Shown here one piece after another: positions 26,929 through 35,950 of a stretch of DNA of 64,000 bases. Every line of letters starts with the position of its first letter. Within the stretch, counting starts at the first letter, position 1. This stretch comes from Gemmatimonadota bacterium. Lineage in GTDB: Bacteria; Gemmatimonadota; Gemmatimonadetes; Longimicrobiales; Gaopeijiaceae. The notes under the pieces are model-generated. The model searched no databases and had not been told where the DNA came from. It was given only the letters and a program-made list of their open reading frames with translations. The stretch is taken from positions 1 through 64,000 of the forward strand of contig JAJDTB010000035.1 in the NCBI GenBank assembly GCA_022827345.1, written 5' to 3'. A program made the translations under genes and the position numbers.

Positions 26929-28206
26929 CTACTTGTTGACCCCGTACATCCGCACGTACTGCACGTCCAGCTCGTCCGTCCAGACGCCCAGCACGTAGTC
27001 CTCGCCGATCTCCAAGTAGGGGGCCTGGTACTGTATGAACGCGCGTTGGAGGCCCGGTGGCAGTGCGACGCTGCCCAGCCAGGTGCCGTCCGGGGCGTGG
27101 ATCTCGAAGGGAGGGGGGTCGGCGCCGGCCACGTAGTAGGGGACCAGCCAGAGGTGTCCGGCCGCGTCGACGTGGATGGAGCGGAGGACGGGGAGCACGG
27201 GCGCTCTGCGACGGTCGCGCCACATCTGCCGAACCCGGTCGATTTCTTCCGGTGGCGCCCCGCTGAGCATTTCAAGAATCCCGGCCAGATGAAGTTCGAA
27301 GAGGGCGTCCGTCGCTTCCCGCGGCGCCAGGTCGCGGCGCACAACGCGCTCGACGATTCCATCCGTGGGAGAAAGCACCCGCACCGAAAACGCCCTGGTA
27401 TCGATGACGGCGACCCGGTCAGCCGCCGCGCCGAACTCGGGCATGTTGCCGAAGGTCAGGATTGTAGTGGACAGGTCCCGCAGCCTCTCCACCTCTTCGC
27501 CGGGCACGACTGTCAGGACGCTGGCGCTTCCATCCGCCAGATCAATGGCGACCAGGCGCTCGTTGAGCCATCGGACGATGCCGGGATCGGTCCCCTCGGC
27601 CAACTCGATGAAACGGATGATCAGATTGTTTTTCGCGATCCCGACTACCTTGTCGGGGGCCGAGCCACCGGGTGCCGCATCGCCGCGCGGGAGAACCGCC
27701 CTGACCGTCCGTCCCAACCCGCCGTGAGCATCGAAGAGCTGCAGGCGCAGCAGCCGCTCATCGTAGGTCACCAGGGAATCGCCCGCCGTGGTGCCGAGGA
27801 AGTCGAGGCTCTCGAACTCGCCCGGCCCTTCCCCGAACCGTCCGGCCCTCCACTGGAAATCGCCCGCGGCGTCGTAGCTCCGCAGTTCCGAAGCTCCCCG
27901 GTCGGCGACCACGATATCGCCGTTGCTCAAACGCACGGCTCCCACGACATCGCCGAACTGATATTCGGGTGCGCCATCCACCGTCCCGATCTCGACGAGT
28001 GGCTCCGCGTCGACCGTCCAGCCGGCGCCGGGGGCCCACAGCGGTTCGACGGCGGTGGCGATGGCGATGCCGGCCGAGTCGGTGTGTATAGTGTGTATTG
28101 GCGTCGGGGCGGTGTCGCAGGCGGCGGCCGTTAGCAGGATCGTCGCGGCTGCTGTCGTTACCGCGGCGATGTGCCTCACCCCGGCCGGGTGTTTCTCCCC
28201 GGCCAT
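26929..28206 (-). CDS. 6-bladed beta-propeller lipoprotein, paralogue B
   Basis: A 425-residue lipoprotein (signal ending TAAAC) with the same blade pattern as its downstream neighbour. The first 30 mature residues (PIHTIHTDSAGIAIATAVEP) and last 85 residues are almost identical in both, including long runs of identical DNA. ATG 28206 is used; GTG 28215 would overlap the stop of the BNR-repeat gene (GTGA) and may be the true coupled start. Probably one operon with paralogue A and the BNR-repeat gene. Confidence 0.8.
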   Translation of the reverse strand: MAGEKHPAGVRHIAAVTTAAATILLTAAACDTAPTPIHTIHTDSAGIAIATAVEPLWAPGAGWTVDAEPLVEIGTVDGAPEYQFGDVVGAVRLSNGDIVVADRGASELRSYDAAGDFQWRAGRFGEGPGEFESLDFLGTTAGDSLVTYDERLLRLQLFDAHGGLGRTVRAVLPRGDAAPGGSAPDKVVGIAKNNLIIRFIELAEGTDPGIVRWLNERLVAIDLADGSASVLTVVPGEEVERLRDLSTTILTFGNMPEFGAAADRVAVIDTRAFSVRVLSPTDGIVERVVRRDLAPREATDALFELHLAGILEMLSGAPPEEIDRVRQMWRDRRRAPVLPVLRSIHVDAAGHLWLVPYYVAGADPPPFEIHAPDGTWLGSVALPPGLQRAFIQYQAPYLEIGEDYVLGVWTDELDVQYVRMYGVNK

Positions 28207-28211
28207 GCGTC

Positions 28212-31200
28212 TCACCGCGGCCACCTGGGGATCGGCCGTCCTGGGGTCCAGGGCACGCCGGCGGCCTCCAGTTCCGCCTCCAGCGCGGCGAGGTCGCCTT
28301 CCACCAGGGTCCGCAGCGCGGCCGACATCTCGCCCAGCTGCGCCGACGCCACCGCGTAGCTGTCGCGCTGGGTGGTCGTCGGCGCCGAAGTCGCCCTGAA
28401 CTGCGCGCCCACGACGCGCGAGATGCGCTGCATGACAGACGGGGGCGCGAACTCGGCACGGTCGAGCGCGGTGCGGTCCCGGGACAGGACGCGGCCGATG
28501 TCGAAGAGGCGCGCCTCGAAGGCGGTGATGCGGGTCTCAAAAGGTGCCGCGTCCAGTCCGGGGGCGGCGCGCACGGCGCGGCGGAGCAGGTCGAGCCGCT
28601 CCGAGGTGGCCCGGGCCGCGCGGTCGGTGGCGATGGCGGCCCGCTGCAGCTCGGCGACCTCGCGTTGGAAGGCCAGCAGTGCGTCGCGGTCGGCGGCGGC
28701 AAGCGTGGCCGTGCCGAGGGGCTTGACGGTGAAGGACTGCGGCGCCGTGAGGTCCTCGTGGCCGCCGGCGGTGACGAGGACGAGCTGGGCGGAGAACTCG
28801 CCGGGCGCGACCATGGGGCCGTCGGCTTCGCTGCCGTCGGACGAGGGGGGCTCCAGCGACGCGTACCGCAGGTCCCAGGCGATGCGGTGCAGGCCGGCTC
28901 GCCTGGGGGCCGGAACGCGCCGCACGACATCGCCGGCAGCGTCGGACACCACCACGAGTACCTCCGGGGGCCGTTCCATGTCTTCGGCGGTCAGGGTGGC
29001 CTGGTCGGGGTATTCGATGTCATCGCCCCGTGCCAGCGCCTCCCGTTCCAGCCGCTGCCGCCGCTCCTTGAGCGACTCGTAGCTGTCCCGGAGCAAGTAG
29101 GTGAAGACGGCCCCGAAGGCCGGGTTGGGCGCCGTGAAGAAGGCGTCGCCGAAGGTCCCCTTCTCCTGACCGCCCAGCGGTCGCGCGGGGATGTACGCCC
29201 ACGGGTCCTTCACCGGGAAGAGGTGTGCCGGGCCGGCCGCCACCGCCTCGTCCATTTCCCTGAGCGGCGAGTAGTCGTCCAGGATGTAGAACCCGCGCCC
29301 GAAGGTCGCCAGCACCAGGTCGTCCTCGCGGCGCTGGATCTCCAGGTCGCGCACCGCGATCGTCGGCAGGCCGCCGCGCAGCCGCACCCAGGACCCGCCC
29401 CCGTCACGCGTCACGAAGAGCCCGAACTCGGTGCCCAGGAAGAGCAGGTCCGGGTCGACGTGGTCCTCCATGAGCGTCCAGGTCGACTGCCCGTCCGGCA
29501 CGTCCCCGGTGATGTTGGCCCAGGTCGCGCCCCGGTCGTCGCTGCGCACGACGTACGGCGCGAAGTCGCCCTCCTTGTGGTTGTTGAAGACGGCGAAGAC
29601 CCGGTCACCCATGTGCCGGGACGCCACCACATCGGCCACGTAGGCCATCGCAGGCACCGCCGGGAACACCTCCTGCCGGCGCCAGCTGCCACCTCCGTCC
29701 TCGCTCACCTGCACGAGTCCATCATCCGTACCCACATAAAGCAGCCCTTCGACGACAGGCGACTCGTCGAGGGCCACGATCGTCCCGTACGGCGAAGTGA
29801 AGACGTTCTTCCAGACGGCCTCGGGCGGCCAGATCCGGCCCATCACCGGACGCTGGTTGCGGTCCAGCCCGCGGCTGAGGTCGCCGCTAACCGCGGTCCA
29901 CGTCTCGGCGCGGTCGTCGGAGCGGAAGAGCTTCTGGGCGGCGAAGTAGATACGGCGCGAGTCGTGCGGACTGATGATCAGCGGCGAGTCCCAATGCCAG
30001 CGGAGCGCCCCCTCCCCCGCCTCGGGCTGCGGCTGGATGTCGAGCTCCTCGCCGCTGGCCCGGTCGTAGCGGACAATGCCCGCGTACTGGGACTGCGTGT
30101 AGACGATGTTCGGGTCTTCGGGGTCGACGCGCGCCTGGAATCCGTCGCCGCCGTGGGTGATGAACCAGTCGCTGTTGCGGATCCCGTGGACGTTGTCGGT
30201 GCGCGAGGGGCCGCCGACCGACGAGTTGTCCTGCGTGCCGCCGTAGACCGTGTAGAAGGGCGACATGTTGTCGATGCCGACGCGGTAGAGCTGAAACAGC
30301 GGCATGTTGCCCGACGCATAGCGCCAGGTTCGGGTGCCGTCGAAGGTCTCGTAGAGCCCGCCATCGGAGCCGACGAGCATGTAGTCGGGGTCGTCCGGGT
30401 CGAAGACGATCTCGTGGTTGTCGACGTGCTTGAAGCGGGTGTTGACCCGGTCGAAGGTGCGCCCGCCGTCGCTGGTGACGTGGATGAACACGTCGACCGC
30501 GTAGACCCGGTCCATCCGGTGCGGGTCGGGGTAGAGCTCGCCGTAGTACTGCGGGTCGACGACGATGTAGTCGGACATGCGCACCCACGTCTCGCCCCGG
30601 TCGGGCGAGCGGTAGAAGCCGCTGCGGTCCTCGGTGGCGGCGGCATTGGCGTAGAGGACGTCGGGGTCGATCGGGGAGACGGCGAGCGCGATGCGGCCGA
30701 GGTCGCCGGCCGGCAGGCCCGCGGTGATGTCGCGCCAGGTCTCGCCGCCGTCGGTGCTCTTCCAGACGCCGGACTCCGGGCCGCCGGCGATCAGCACGCC
30801 CACGTGGCGCCGCCGCTGGAAAGCCACCGCATATAGAACGTCCGGGTCGCGCGGGTCCATGTGGACATCGGCGATGCCCGTGTTCTCGCTGATTTCGAGC
30901 ACGGGGGCCCAGGTGGCGCCGCCGTCGGTGGTCTTGAAGAGGCCGCGGTCGCCGCCGGGCGCCCACAGCCCGCCCATGGCCGCCGCGTACACCACGTCGG
31001 GGTCGCGCGGATCGATCAGAATCTGGCCGATGTGCTCGGAGGTGCGCAGGCCCGTGTTCGACCAGGTGCGCCCGCCGTCGAGGCTCTTGTAGACGCCGTC
31101 GCCCCAGCCGACGCTGCGCTGGCTCGTGTTCTCGCCGGTCCCGAGCCAGATCACGTTCGAGTCGGTCGGGTCGATGGCGATGGAGCCGGTGGAATACGAG

Positions 31201-31586
31201 GGGTAGTCGTCGAAGATGGGCGTCCAGGTCGTGCCGCGGTTGACGGTCTTCCAGACGTTCGACGACGAGGTCGCCACGTACCACACGCTGCGGTTGGTGG
31301 GGTCCACCGCCACGTCTGCGATCCGGCCGGACATGAAGGCCGGGCCGATGCCGCGGAGTTGGAGGGCGGAGAGGAGGCCCTCGTCGACGGCGGGGGCGCC
31401 GGGGGGCTGGGCCTCGAGCGGGGTGAAAGCGGTGCAGATGGCGGCCAGTACGAGAGCGGTGGCCGTGGGTGGTAGGAAGAGGGCGGCGATCCGGGGCACG
31501 GCATTGGCCCAGGCCCGAACCGTCATGAACAGGGTTGCGGGCAGCCTGCGGAAAACGGGGGTTGCAGCAGCGGCGAAGCGGCTCAT
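28212..31586 (-). CDS. Large BNR/VPS10-like repeat exported protein
   Basis: An 1124-residue exported protein. After a signal region (cleavage about TPLEAQ) come many BNR/Asp-box repeats of the form S-x-D-x-G-x-T-W (KSLDGGRTWSNT, KTTDGGATWAPV, KSTDGGETWRDI, RSPDRGETWVRM, RSDDRGATWANI), as in sortilin/VPS10-like and sialidase-like propellers. Residues from about 850 form a Fn3-like segment and helical C terminus. Bacterial members are often labelled glycosyl hydrolase, but I see no catalytic evidence. ATG 31586 chosen; ATG 31526 gives a shorter signal. Confidence 0.82.
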   Translation of the reverse strand: MSRFAAAATPVFRRLPATLFMTVRAWANAVPRIAALFLPPTATALVLAAICTAFTPLEAQPPGAPAVDEGLLSALQLRGIGPAFMSGRIADVAVDPTNRSVWYVATSSSNVWKTVNRGTTWTPIFDDYPSYSTGSIAIDPTDSNVIWLGTGENTSQRSVGWGDGVYKSLDGGRTWSNTGLRTSEHIGQILIDPRDPDVVYAAAMGGLWAPGGDRGLFKTTDGGATWAPVLEISENTGIADVHMDPRDPDVLYAVAFQRRRHVGVLIAGGPESGVWKSTDGGETWRDITAGLPAGDLGRIALAVSPIDPDVLYANAAATEDRSGFYRSPDRGETWVRMSDYIVVDPQYYGELYPDPHRMDRVYAVDVFIHVTSDGGRTFDRVNTRFKHVDNHEIVFDPDDPDYMLVGSDGGLYETFDGTRTWRYASGNMPLFQLYRVGIDNMSPFYTVYGGTQDNSSVGGPSRTDNVHGIRNSDWFITHGGDGFQARVDPEDPNIVYTQSQYAGIVRYDRASGEELDIQPQPEAGEGALRWHWDSPLIISPHDSRRIYFAAQKLFRSDDRAETWTAVSGDLSRGLDRNQRPVMGRIWPPEAVWKNVFTSPYGTIVALDESPVVEGLLYVGTDDGLVQVSEDGGGSWRRQEVFPAVPAMAYVADVVASRHMGDRVFAVFNNHKEGDFAPYVVRSDDRGATWANITGDVPDGQSTWTLMEDHVDPDLLFLGTEFGLFVTRDGGGSWVRLRGGLPTIAVRDLEIQRREDDLVLATFGRGFYILDDYSPLREMDEAVAAGPAHLFPVKDPWAYIPARPLGGQEKGTFGDAFFTAPNPAFGAVFTYLLRDSYESLKERRQRLEREALARGDDIEYPDQATLTAEDMERPPEVLVVVSDAAGDVVRRVPAPRRAGLHRIAWDLRYASLEPPSSDGSEADGPMVAPGEFSAQLVLVTAGGHEDLTAPQSFTVKPLGTATLAAADRDALLAFQREVAELQRAAIATDRAARATSERLDLLRRAVRAAPGLDAAPFETRITAFEARLFDIGRVLSRDRTALDRAEFAPPSVMQRISRVVGAQFRATSAPTTTQRDSYAVASAQLGEMSAALRTLVEGDLAALEAELEAAGVPWTPGRPIPRWPR

Positions 31587-32044
31587 GCGTGGCCTCGGTT
31601 GTGGTTGCGTGGGGGAGGTGGCGCGGCACGTAGCAGGATGCTTCCGGCTGCGCGCCCCCGCAATCACCCCGACTTCCCAGTCGTCCAGGGTCGTCAAGCA
31701 GCGCCTCCTTTGCCGCGACCGAGTAGAGCCACCATGCTTCCTCGCTCCAGCAACTTGAAAACCCCGTCCGATTGTGGTCATAAGCGGGCGATTCTCGTTC
31801 ATTTCTTTCTGAAGTCATTGGAAAACAGTGATTTACGATTCCGGTGATCGATTTCATATTGCGCGCTGGAGATTCATAACGTGATCGCGGCGGGTACGAA
31901 CCGGAAATACGATCCATCCTCCGTACCTCGCCATAGCCCGAGCCACACGCGCACTTCGCCGTCATGTGAACGGTACATCGATTCCTTATCCGACCGGCTG
32001 TTCCCGATCGTAACGCCGCTCCTCCACCAAATCGACCCCCACAA
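31587..32044. other. Intergenic region upstream of the BNR-repeat operon
   Basis: 458 bases without a convincing gene. Open frames exist but have no family similarity. The part 31790-31880 is unusually AT-rich for this genome (for example TTCATATTGCGC and GATTCATAACG) and is the likely promoter region for the minus-strand BNR-repeat/propeller operon. No clear hairpin terminator is seen after the MerB-like gene. Confidence 0.4.
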
Positions 32045-32740
32045 TTACCCCATCTCCCAGAACTCTCCCCGCAGCCCCGCGTCCCGCAGCACGGCCCTCT
32101 TCACGGCGGGCGACAGCGGCCGCCACTCGTCGCTCATCCGCCCGCCGTACCAGCCCCGGCTCAGTTCGCCCAGGGTCTCGATACCGACGGCGATGGCCGA
32201 ATCCAGTCCCTGCCCCGCCGCCCAGGCCATCGCATCCGCTTCCGACCGGAAGGCGAGGATGTTGTTTCAGGTGAAACCGATGTCGTCCCAGAAGTGCCGG
32301 GCTGGAACGGGAAGGAGCACGACTGTTCCGCCGGGCTCGACACGTCCCCCCGCGACCACCAGGTCGATGATCGCGCCCGACCGCGGACACCGGGCCCGCG
32401 TCCGCCCCTCGGTGTCGAGAATGATCGGGATCGCGATCGCGTCCCACGCACAGTTTGCCCAGTAGCCACCGACCGGTGTCTCGACGCGGTACGGGGTCGG
32501 GATGGCCGAAAAGGGGTGTGCCATGAGGACTTCGCCGTGTTCGTCCAGGGCCAGGACGTGGGAGTCGGCAAGGAAGCGGAGCGCATCGCTAATCCGACTG
32601 TCGGTTGCGCGCAGGCGGGTCCGGAGTTCGGCCCGGGTCGGGACCGTCCCCGTTTTCCGGGTTCTTCGGTACAGGTGCCCTCGGAGGCGCCAGGCGAAGG
32701 ATTCCCGGTTGCCGGCCGACTTCCGGGCGGTGCCGGTCAA
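32045..32740 (-). CDS. MerB-like organomercurial lyase selenoprotein (in-frame TGA = Sec158)
   Basis: Read through one in-frame TGA (complement of 32267-32269) the frame gives a 231-residue alkylmercury-lyase family protein. E. coli MerB uses Cys96, Asp99 and Cys159 to cleave the C-Hg bond. Here YWANCAWD gives Cys97 and Asp100, ARCPRSG matches MerB Cys117, and the TGA falls at residue 158 in GFT-U-NNILAFRSEADAMAW, aligning with SFC159CHVHFFASVPTAEDW. So only the second catalytic Cys is replaced. A SECIS-like hairpin with a GGUC loop follows. TTG start overlaps the upstream stop (TTGA) with AGGGAG ahead. No merA, merR or merT is adjacent, so the natural substrate is open. Confidence 0.8.
32233..32269 (-). 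promoter_or_regulatory. UGA codon and SECIS-like hairpin of the MerB-like selenoprotein
   Basis: On the coding strand the TGA (32269-32267) is followed after five bases by CATCC, then CTTCC, loop GGTC, GGAAG and GGATG: an outer 5-bp stem, an asymmetric internal loop (TCGC/C), an inner 5-bp stem and a GGUC apical loop 20-23 bases after the UGA. The E. coli fdhF SECIS also carries GGUC in its apical loop at about this distance. Confidence 0.75.
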
Positions 32741-33795
32741 CCCACTCCCTGCCGGGTGGTCCAGATGAGCACCCAGCCTCCACAGTCCCGGTTGCGGCGC
32801 CTCTCCCAGATCTCGATCAACTCCACGGACTCCGGCGCAATGTCGTCGATGAACAGCCTCGACTGAATGGGCAGATTGGTCTGCCGACGGATCCCGTCCA
32901 CATACGGAGCGAGGCGTTCATTGCATTGTCCGAGGTACAGGTGGGGCGATCCCGATGCGAGATTACGGATGCGGATAGCCGGCACCTTCCTGAACACGTC
33001 GGTAAGCTGGGCGGGGGCGAGCTCGTCAAGCATGGGTCGGGTGACCACATGCGTCCGCTTTCCGTATCGGTTCATGTTGTCGTGAACGCCGTCCCCGGCC
33101 ATGTGCAGGGAGCGTATTTCGGTTTCGATCGGTCTGGGCGCAGCCGGTTCGACCATCATTTCAACCCGTGCGGCAGTGGTCCGGTCCGGACTGAGCGCCA
33201 CAGGCGCGGCGCGCTTGCCGTAGCCGGTCGACTCCACCTCGAATCGGACCACAGGATCTTGCAGGTCCCCGAACTTCGCCAGCCCGTCCAGGTCACTGAC
33301 GCGGCTCTCTCCCTCCGCCAGTGACACCAGAGCCCCCTCGATCGGATCTCCGGATTCGCCATCCACAACCCTCACCAGCAGGGTGCCGGGCGCGTCGATG
33401 TCGATGTCTCTCGTCTTGTACATGTGCAGCGTCACTTCACCTGCATGGAGCACATCCAGATGACCGGTCAGCCTGTCGTATCCCCACCTCCTCGCGGTGA
33501 CCCAGTAGCGGCCCGAGGGGACATCGATCACGGCGCGACCGTCCGCATCGGTCACGTACCGGCCGTCCATGCCGGCAAGCACGATCACGGCCCCGGTCAC
33601 CACTTCCTCGCTGGCGGGGTCGTATACCCGTGCGGACAGACGGACCATTTCCCCTTCCTGCGGGGTCTCCCGGGCCTCGATCGCCAGTGCGGGAGTCAGG
33701 GTGGCCACGGACACGCCGGCGACAAGTCCTATCAGAAAGTTGCGGGGTCGATGCCAGTGTCGCGAGGGCACGCTACGCCGTGTGCGTCGGTCCAT
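32737..33795 (-). CDS. Carboxypeptidase-regulatory-like domains with orphan TonB plug
   Basis: A 352-residue exported protein with a signal segment (about 12-40), two carboxypeptidase regulatory-like domains (VRLSARVYDPASEE and LLVRVVDGESGDPIEG) and a C-terminal plug-like region (VFRKVPAIRIRNL, APYVDGIRRQ, ESVELIEIWERRR) with no barrel. It resembles the protein at 6639-7583 in design. ATG 33795 has AAAGGAG ten bases upstream. Its TGA stop overlaps the TTG start of the MerB-like gene, so the two are made together. Confidence 0.75.
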   Translation of the reverse strand: MDRRTRRSVPSRHWHRPRNFLIGLVAGVSVATLTPALAIEARETPQEGEMVRLSARVYDPASEEVVTGAVIVLAGMDGRYVTDADGRAVIDVPSGRYWVTARRWGYDRLTGHLDVLHAGEVTLHMYKTRDIDIDAPGTLLVRVVDGESGDPIEGALVSLAEGESRVSDLDGLAKFGDLQDPVVRFEVESTGYGKRAAPVALSPDRTTAARVEMMVEPAAPRPIETEIRSLHMAGDGVHDNMNRYGKRTHVVTRPMLDELAPAQLTDVFRKVPAIRIRNLASGSPHLYLGQCNERLAPYVDGIRRQTNLPIQSRLFIDDIAPESVELIEIWERRRNRDCGGWVLIWTTRQGVG

Positions 33796-33838
33796 CGGCG
33801 GGTCTCCTTTCAGGCCGGCAACGGAAGAGTCCATGGAC

Positions 33839-34270
33839 CTATCCTGCCTTTCGTCTCAGCCAGTCGTCAGGGCTCAGACTGTCTTCCTCAAACATGGCCA
33901 GAAGCACGATCAGCAGGACCGCGCGCGGGATCACATGCGTGTCGAAGGCGTACAGCGGCTCGGCCAGGAGGTGCCCGAAGGTGACGAGCATCAGTACGGC
34001 GCCCAGGCCGATCGCCGCCGCAAAGCGCTTCCAGCCGGCGAGCATGAGGGCGCCGCCGATCAGCTCGACGTGGGGGACGACGACGCCGGTAAACCAGAGC
34101 GACCATTCGGGCAGCGGACTCGATGCGTAGGGCTCCACGAAGAGGCTGCGGGCGTGCTCGACCGCGCCGAGCCTGAAAACCTTCCAGAACCCGGCCGCGA
34201 AGAAGATCAGCCCGAGGATGATGCGGGCGAGGAAGACGGCCCAGCTCTTCGGTGTGATTGTGGTTTGCAT
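33839..34270 (-). CDS. DoxX family membrane protein
   Basis: A 143-residue four-helix membrane protein of the DoxX type (LARIILGLIFFAAGFWKV at the start, WFTGVVVPHVELIGGALMLAG in the middle). DoxX proteins are linked to thiosulfate oxidation or redox stress systems in some bacteria; no such partner is visible here. ATG 34270 preferred over a TTG at 34309. Confidence 0.8.
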   Translation of the reverse strand: MQTTITPKSWAVFLARIILGLIFFAAGFWKVFRLGAVEHARSLFVEPYASSPLPEWSLWFTGVVVPHVELIGGALMLAGWKRFAAAIGLGAVLMLVTFGHLLAEPLYAFDTHVIPRAVLLIVLLAMFEEDSLSPDDWLRRKAG

Positions 34271-34362
34271 CTCGTGGGGCAACCTTGCGTCGGGGCTGGC
34301 GCGAAACAATGACGTGGGGCGCCGGCACGCGGCAAGCGACGAACGCCGGGAGGGACACGGGA

Positions 34363-34794
34363 ATGGCGCAGCGCGACTACATACTCCGCCTGATCGAGGA
34401 ACTCGGCGCGGCGCTGATCGCGCTCCGCAACGCGATCATCGGGGGCGGGGCACCGGCGGGCAAGGTGGAGGCGACGCTGCGCCGGGCGGCCAGCGAGGCG
34501 GGGATGGAACTGGAACTGGCCCGCGCGGTGTCGGCCGATGCCTTGCCGGCGATGGTGGCGCCCACCGGCGAGGTCGAGCCCGCGCGGTGCTGGGTGCTGG
34601 CAGAGGCGCTGATGACGGACGGGGTGAATCGCCTGCAGGAGGGCGAGCCGGAGCTGGCGAGGTCGTCGCTCGCGAAGGCGGCGGTGCTCTTCCAGCTGGT
34701 GGCGCCGTGGGGCGCATATCTGACGGGGTTCCCGGAGGCGAGCGAGCGGATTGAGGAGATCGAAGGGCTGCTCAGCTCTATCGAGCAGCGGTAG
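34363..34794 (+). CDS. Hypothetical helical protein (DUF6483-like)
   Basis: A 143-residue all-helical soluble protein. The N terminus (RDYILRLIEELGAALIALRNAI) resembles uncharacterised DUF6483 proteins, and the rest looks like one or two TPR-type hairpins (ARCWVLAEALMTDGVNRLQEG). ATG 34363 has GGAGGG nine bases upstream. Function unknown. Confidence 0.65.
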   Translation: MAQRDYILRLIEELGAALIALRNAIIGGGAPAGKVEATLRRAASEAGMELELARAVSADALPAMVAPTGEVEPARCWVLAEALMTDGVNRLQEGEPELARSSLAKAAVLFQLVAPWGAYLTGFPEASERIEEIEGLLSSIEQR

Positions 34795-34819
34795 CGATGG
34801 CACGCTGGTAATGTCTACT

Positions 34820-34832
34820 TTACATAATGTAA
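34820..34832. repeat. Short AT-rich inverted repeat
   Basis: TTACAT-A-ATGTAA, a perfect 6-base inverted repeat in the 67-base gap between convergent genes. Its position resembles that of the 24-base palindromes but arms and spacer differ, so it is at best a decayed relative. Confidence 0.35.
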
Positions 34833-34861
34833 TGCAAACATGACATGCGATGGATGGGTCG

Positions 34862-35905
34862 CTATTCCCCCGCCCCGGCAAGCACCTCCCGCACCACCTC
34901 GCCCGCCCGTCCGACATCGTCCATGGAGACGTCCCGGTGCGCCACCGCACGCACCGCGCGCAGCCCCGACACCAGCATGAGTACGCCCCGCGCGCGGCAT
35001 CCGTCGACGAAGGCGGCCGCGGTCCCCGGCACGTTGAAGCGCAGGATGTTCGTCTCGACGTGCTCGCGCTCCAGTTCGACGCCGGGGATCGAGACCAGGA
35101 CATCGGCCAGGTGGCCCGCTTTTTCATGGTCGTGAGCGAGGTCGCCGCGGTGGTTTTCCAGCGCGTGCAGCGCACCCGCGGCGATGATCCCCGCCTGGCG
35201 GAAGCCGCCGCCGAATAGCTGCTTGAAGCGGCGGGCCCGCTCGACCAGGGCGGCCGAGCCCGCCAGCGCCGACCCCACCGGCGCACCGAGCGCCTTCGAG
35301 AAGCACACCGAGACGCTGTCGAAGTCGCGCGCGTAGCGGGCGGGCGGGATGCCGGTCGCGGCCGAAGCGTTCCAGACGCGGGCGCCGTCGAGGTGGCAGC
35401 GCAGACCGGCGGCGCGGGCAATCGCGACCACTTCGTCGAGGAGCTCCAGCGGCCAGATGCTCCCTCCGCCGCCGTTGTGGGTGTTCTCGAGGGTGAGCAA
35501 GCTCGCGGGCGGGGTCAGGGTGGTGGGCGATCCCGAATGCGTGACCCCGAGGGCATCGCGCAGCTGGGCGGCCGTGAAGATGCCGCGGTCCCCCAGCAGC
35601 GGCTGCACGGTCGCGCCCGAGAGCGCCGCCGGCCCGCCGCCCTCCGAGCGCACCACGTGCGACGCGATGTCCATGATCACGCGGTCGCCGGGCTCGGTCT
35701 GGGCGCGGATCGCGACCTGGTTGGTCATCGAGCCGGTGGGCATGTAGACGGCGTCCTCCTTGCCCAGGAGCTCGGCGGTGCGGGCTTCGAGACGCCGGAT
35801 CGTGGGGTCGTCGCCGTAGACGTCGTCGCCCACGTCGGCGGCGGCCATCGCCTCGCGCATGGCGGGGGTCGGCCGCGTGACGGTGTCACTGCGAAGATCG
35901 ATCAT
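34862..35905 (-). CDS. ltaE: Low-specificity L-threonine aldolase
   Basis: A 347-residue PLP enzyme that cleaves L-threonine/allo-threonine to glycine and acetaldehyde. The N-terminal [19 protein letters not shown] and [15 protein letters not shown] blocks are diagnostic, [11 protein letters not shown] holds the PLP-contacting Asp, and the Schiff-base lysine is in [12 protein letters not shown]. Full length. Confidence 0.92.
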   Translation of the reverse strand: MIDLRSDTVTRPTPAMREAMAAADVGDDVYGDDPTIRRLEARTAELLGKEDAVYMPTGSMTNQVAIRAQTEPGDRVIMDIASHVVRSEGGGPAALSGATVQPLLGDRGIFTAAQLRDALGVTHSGSPTTLTPPASLLTLENTHNGGGGSIWPLELLDEVVAIARAAGLRCHLDGARVWNASAATGIPPARYARDFDSVSVCFSKALGAPVGSALAGSAALVERARRFKQLFGGGFRQAGIIAAGALHALENHRGDLAHDHEKAGHLADVLVSIPGVELEREHVETNILRFNVPGTAAAFVDGCRARGVLMLVSGLRAVRAVAHRDVSMDDVGRAGEVVREVLAGAGE

Positions 35906-35950
35906 GCCGCAACGCTATGCGGAAGCGGGGGCGCGGATCAAGCCCCGGCG

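Noticed and set aside
28212-31586. Annotating the BNR-repeat protein as a glycosyl hydrolase
   Set aside because: Asp-box repeats alone do not show catalysis and no active-site motif is visible.
34820-34832. Seventh copy of the 24-base palindrome
   Set aside because: The 6-base arms and 1-base spacer do not fit the 10-4-10 design; listed only as a short inverted repeat.
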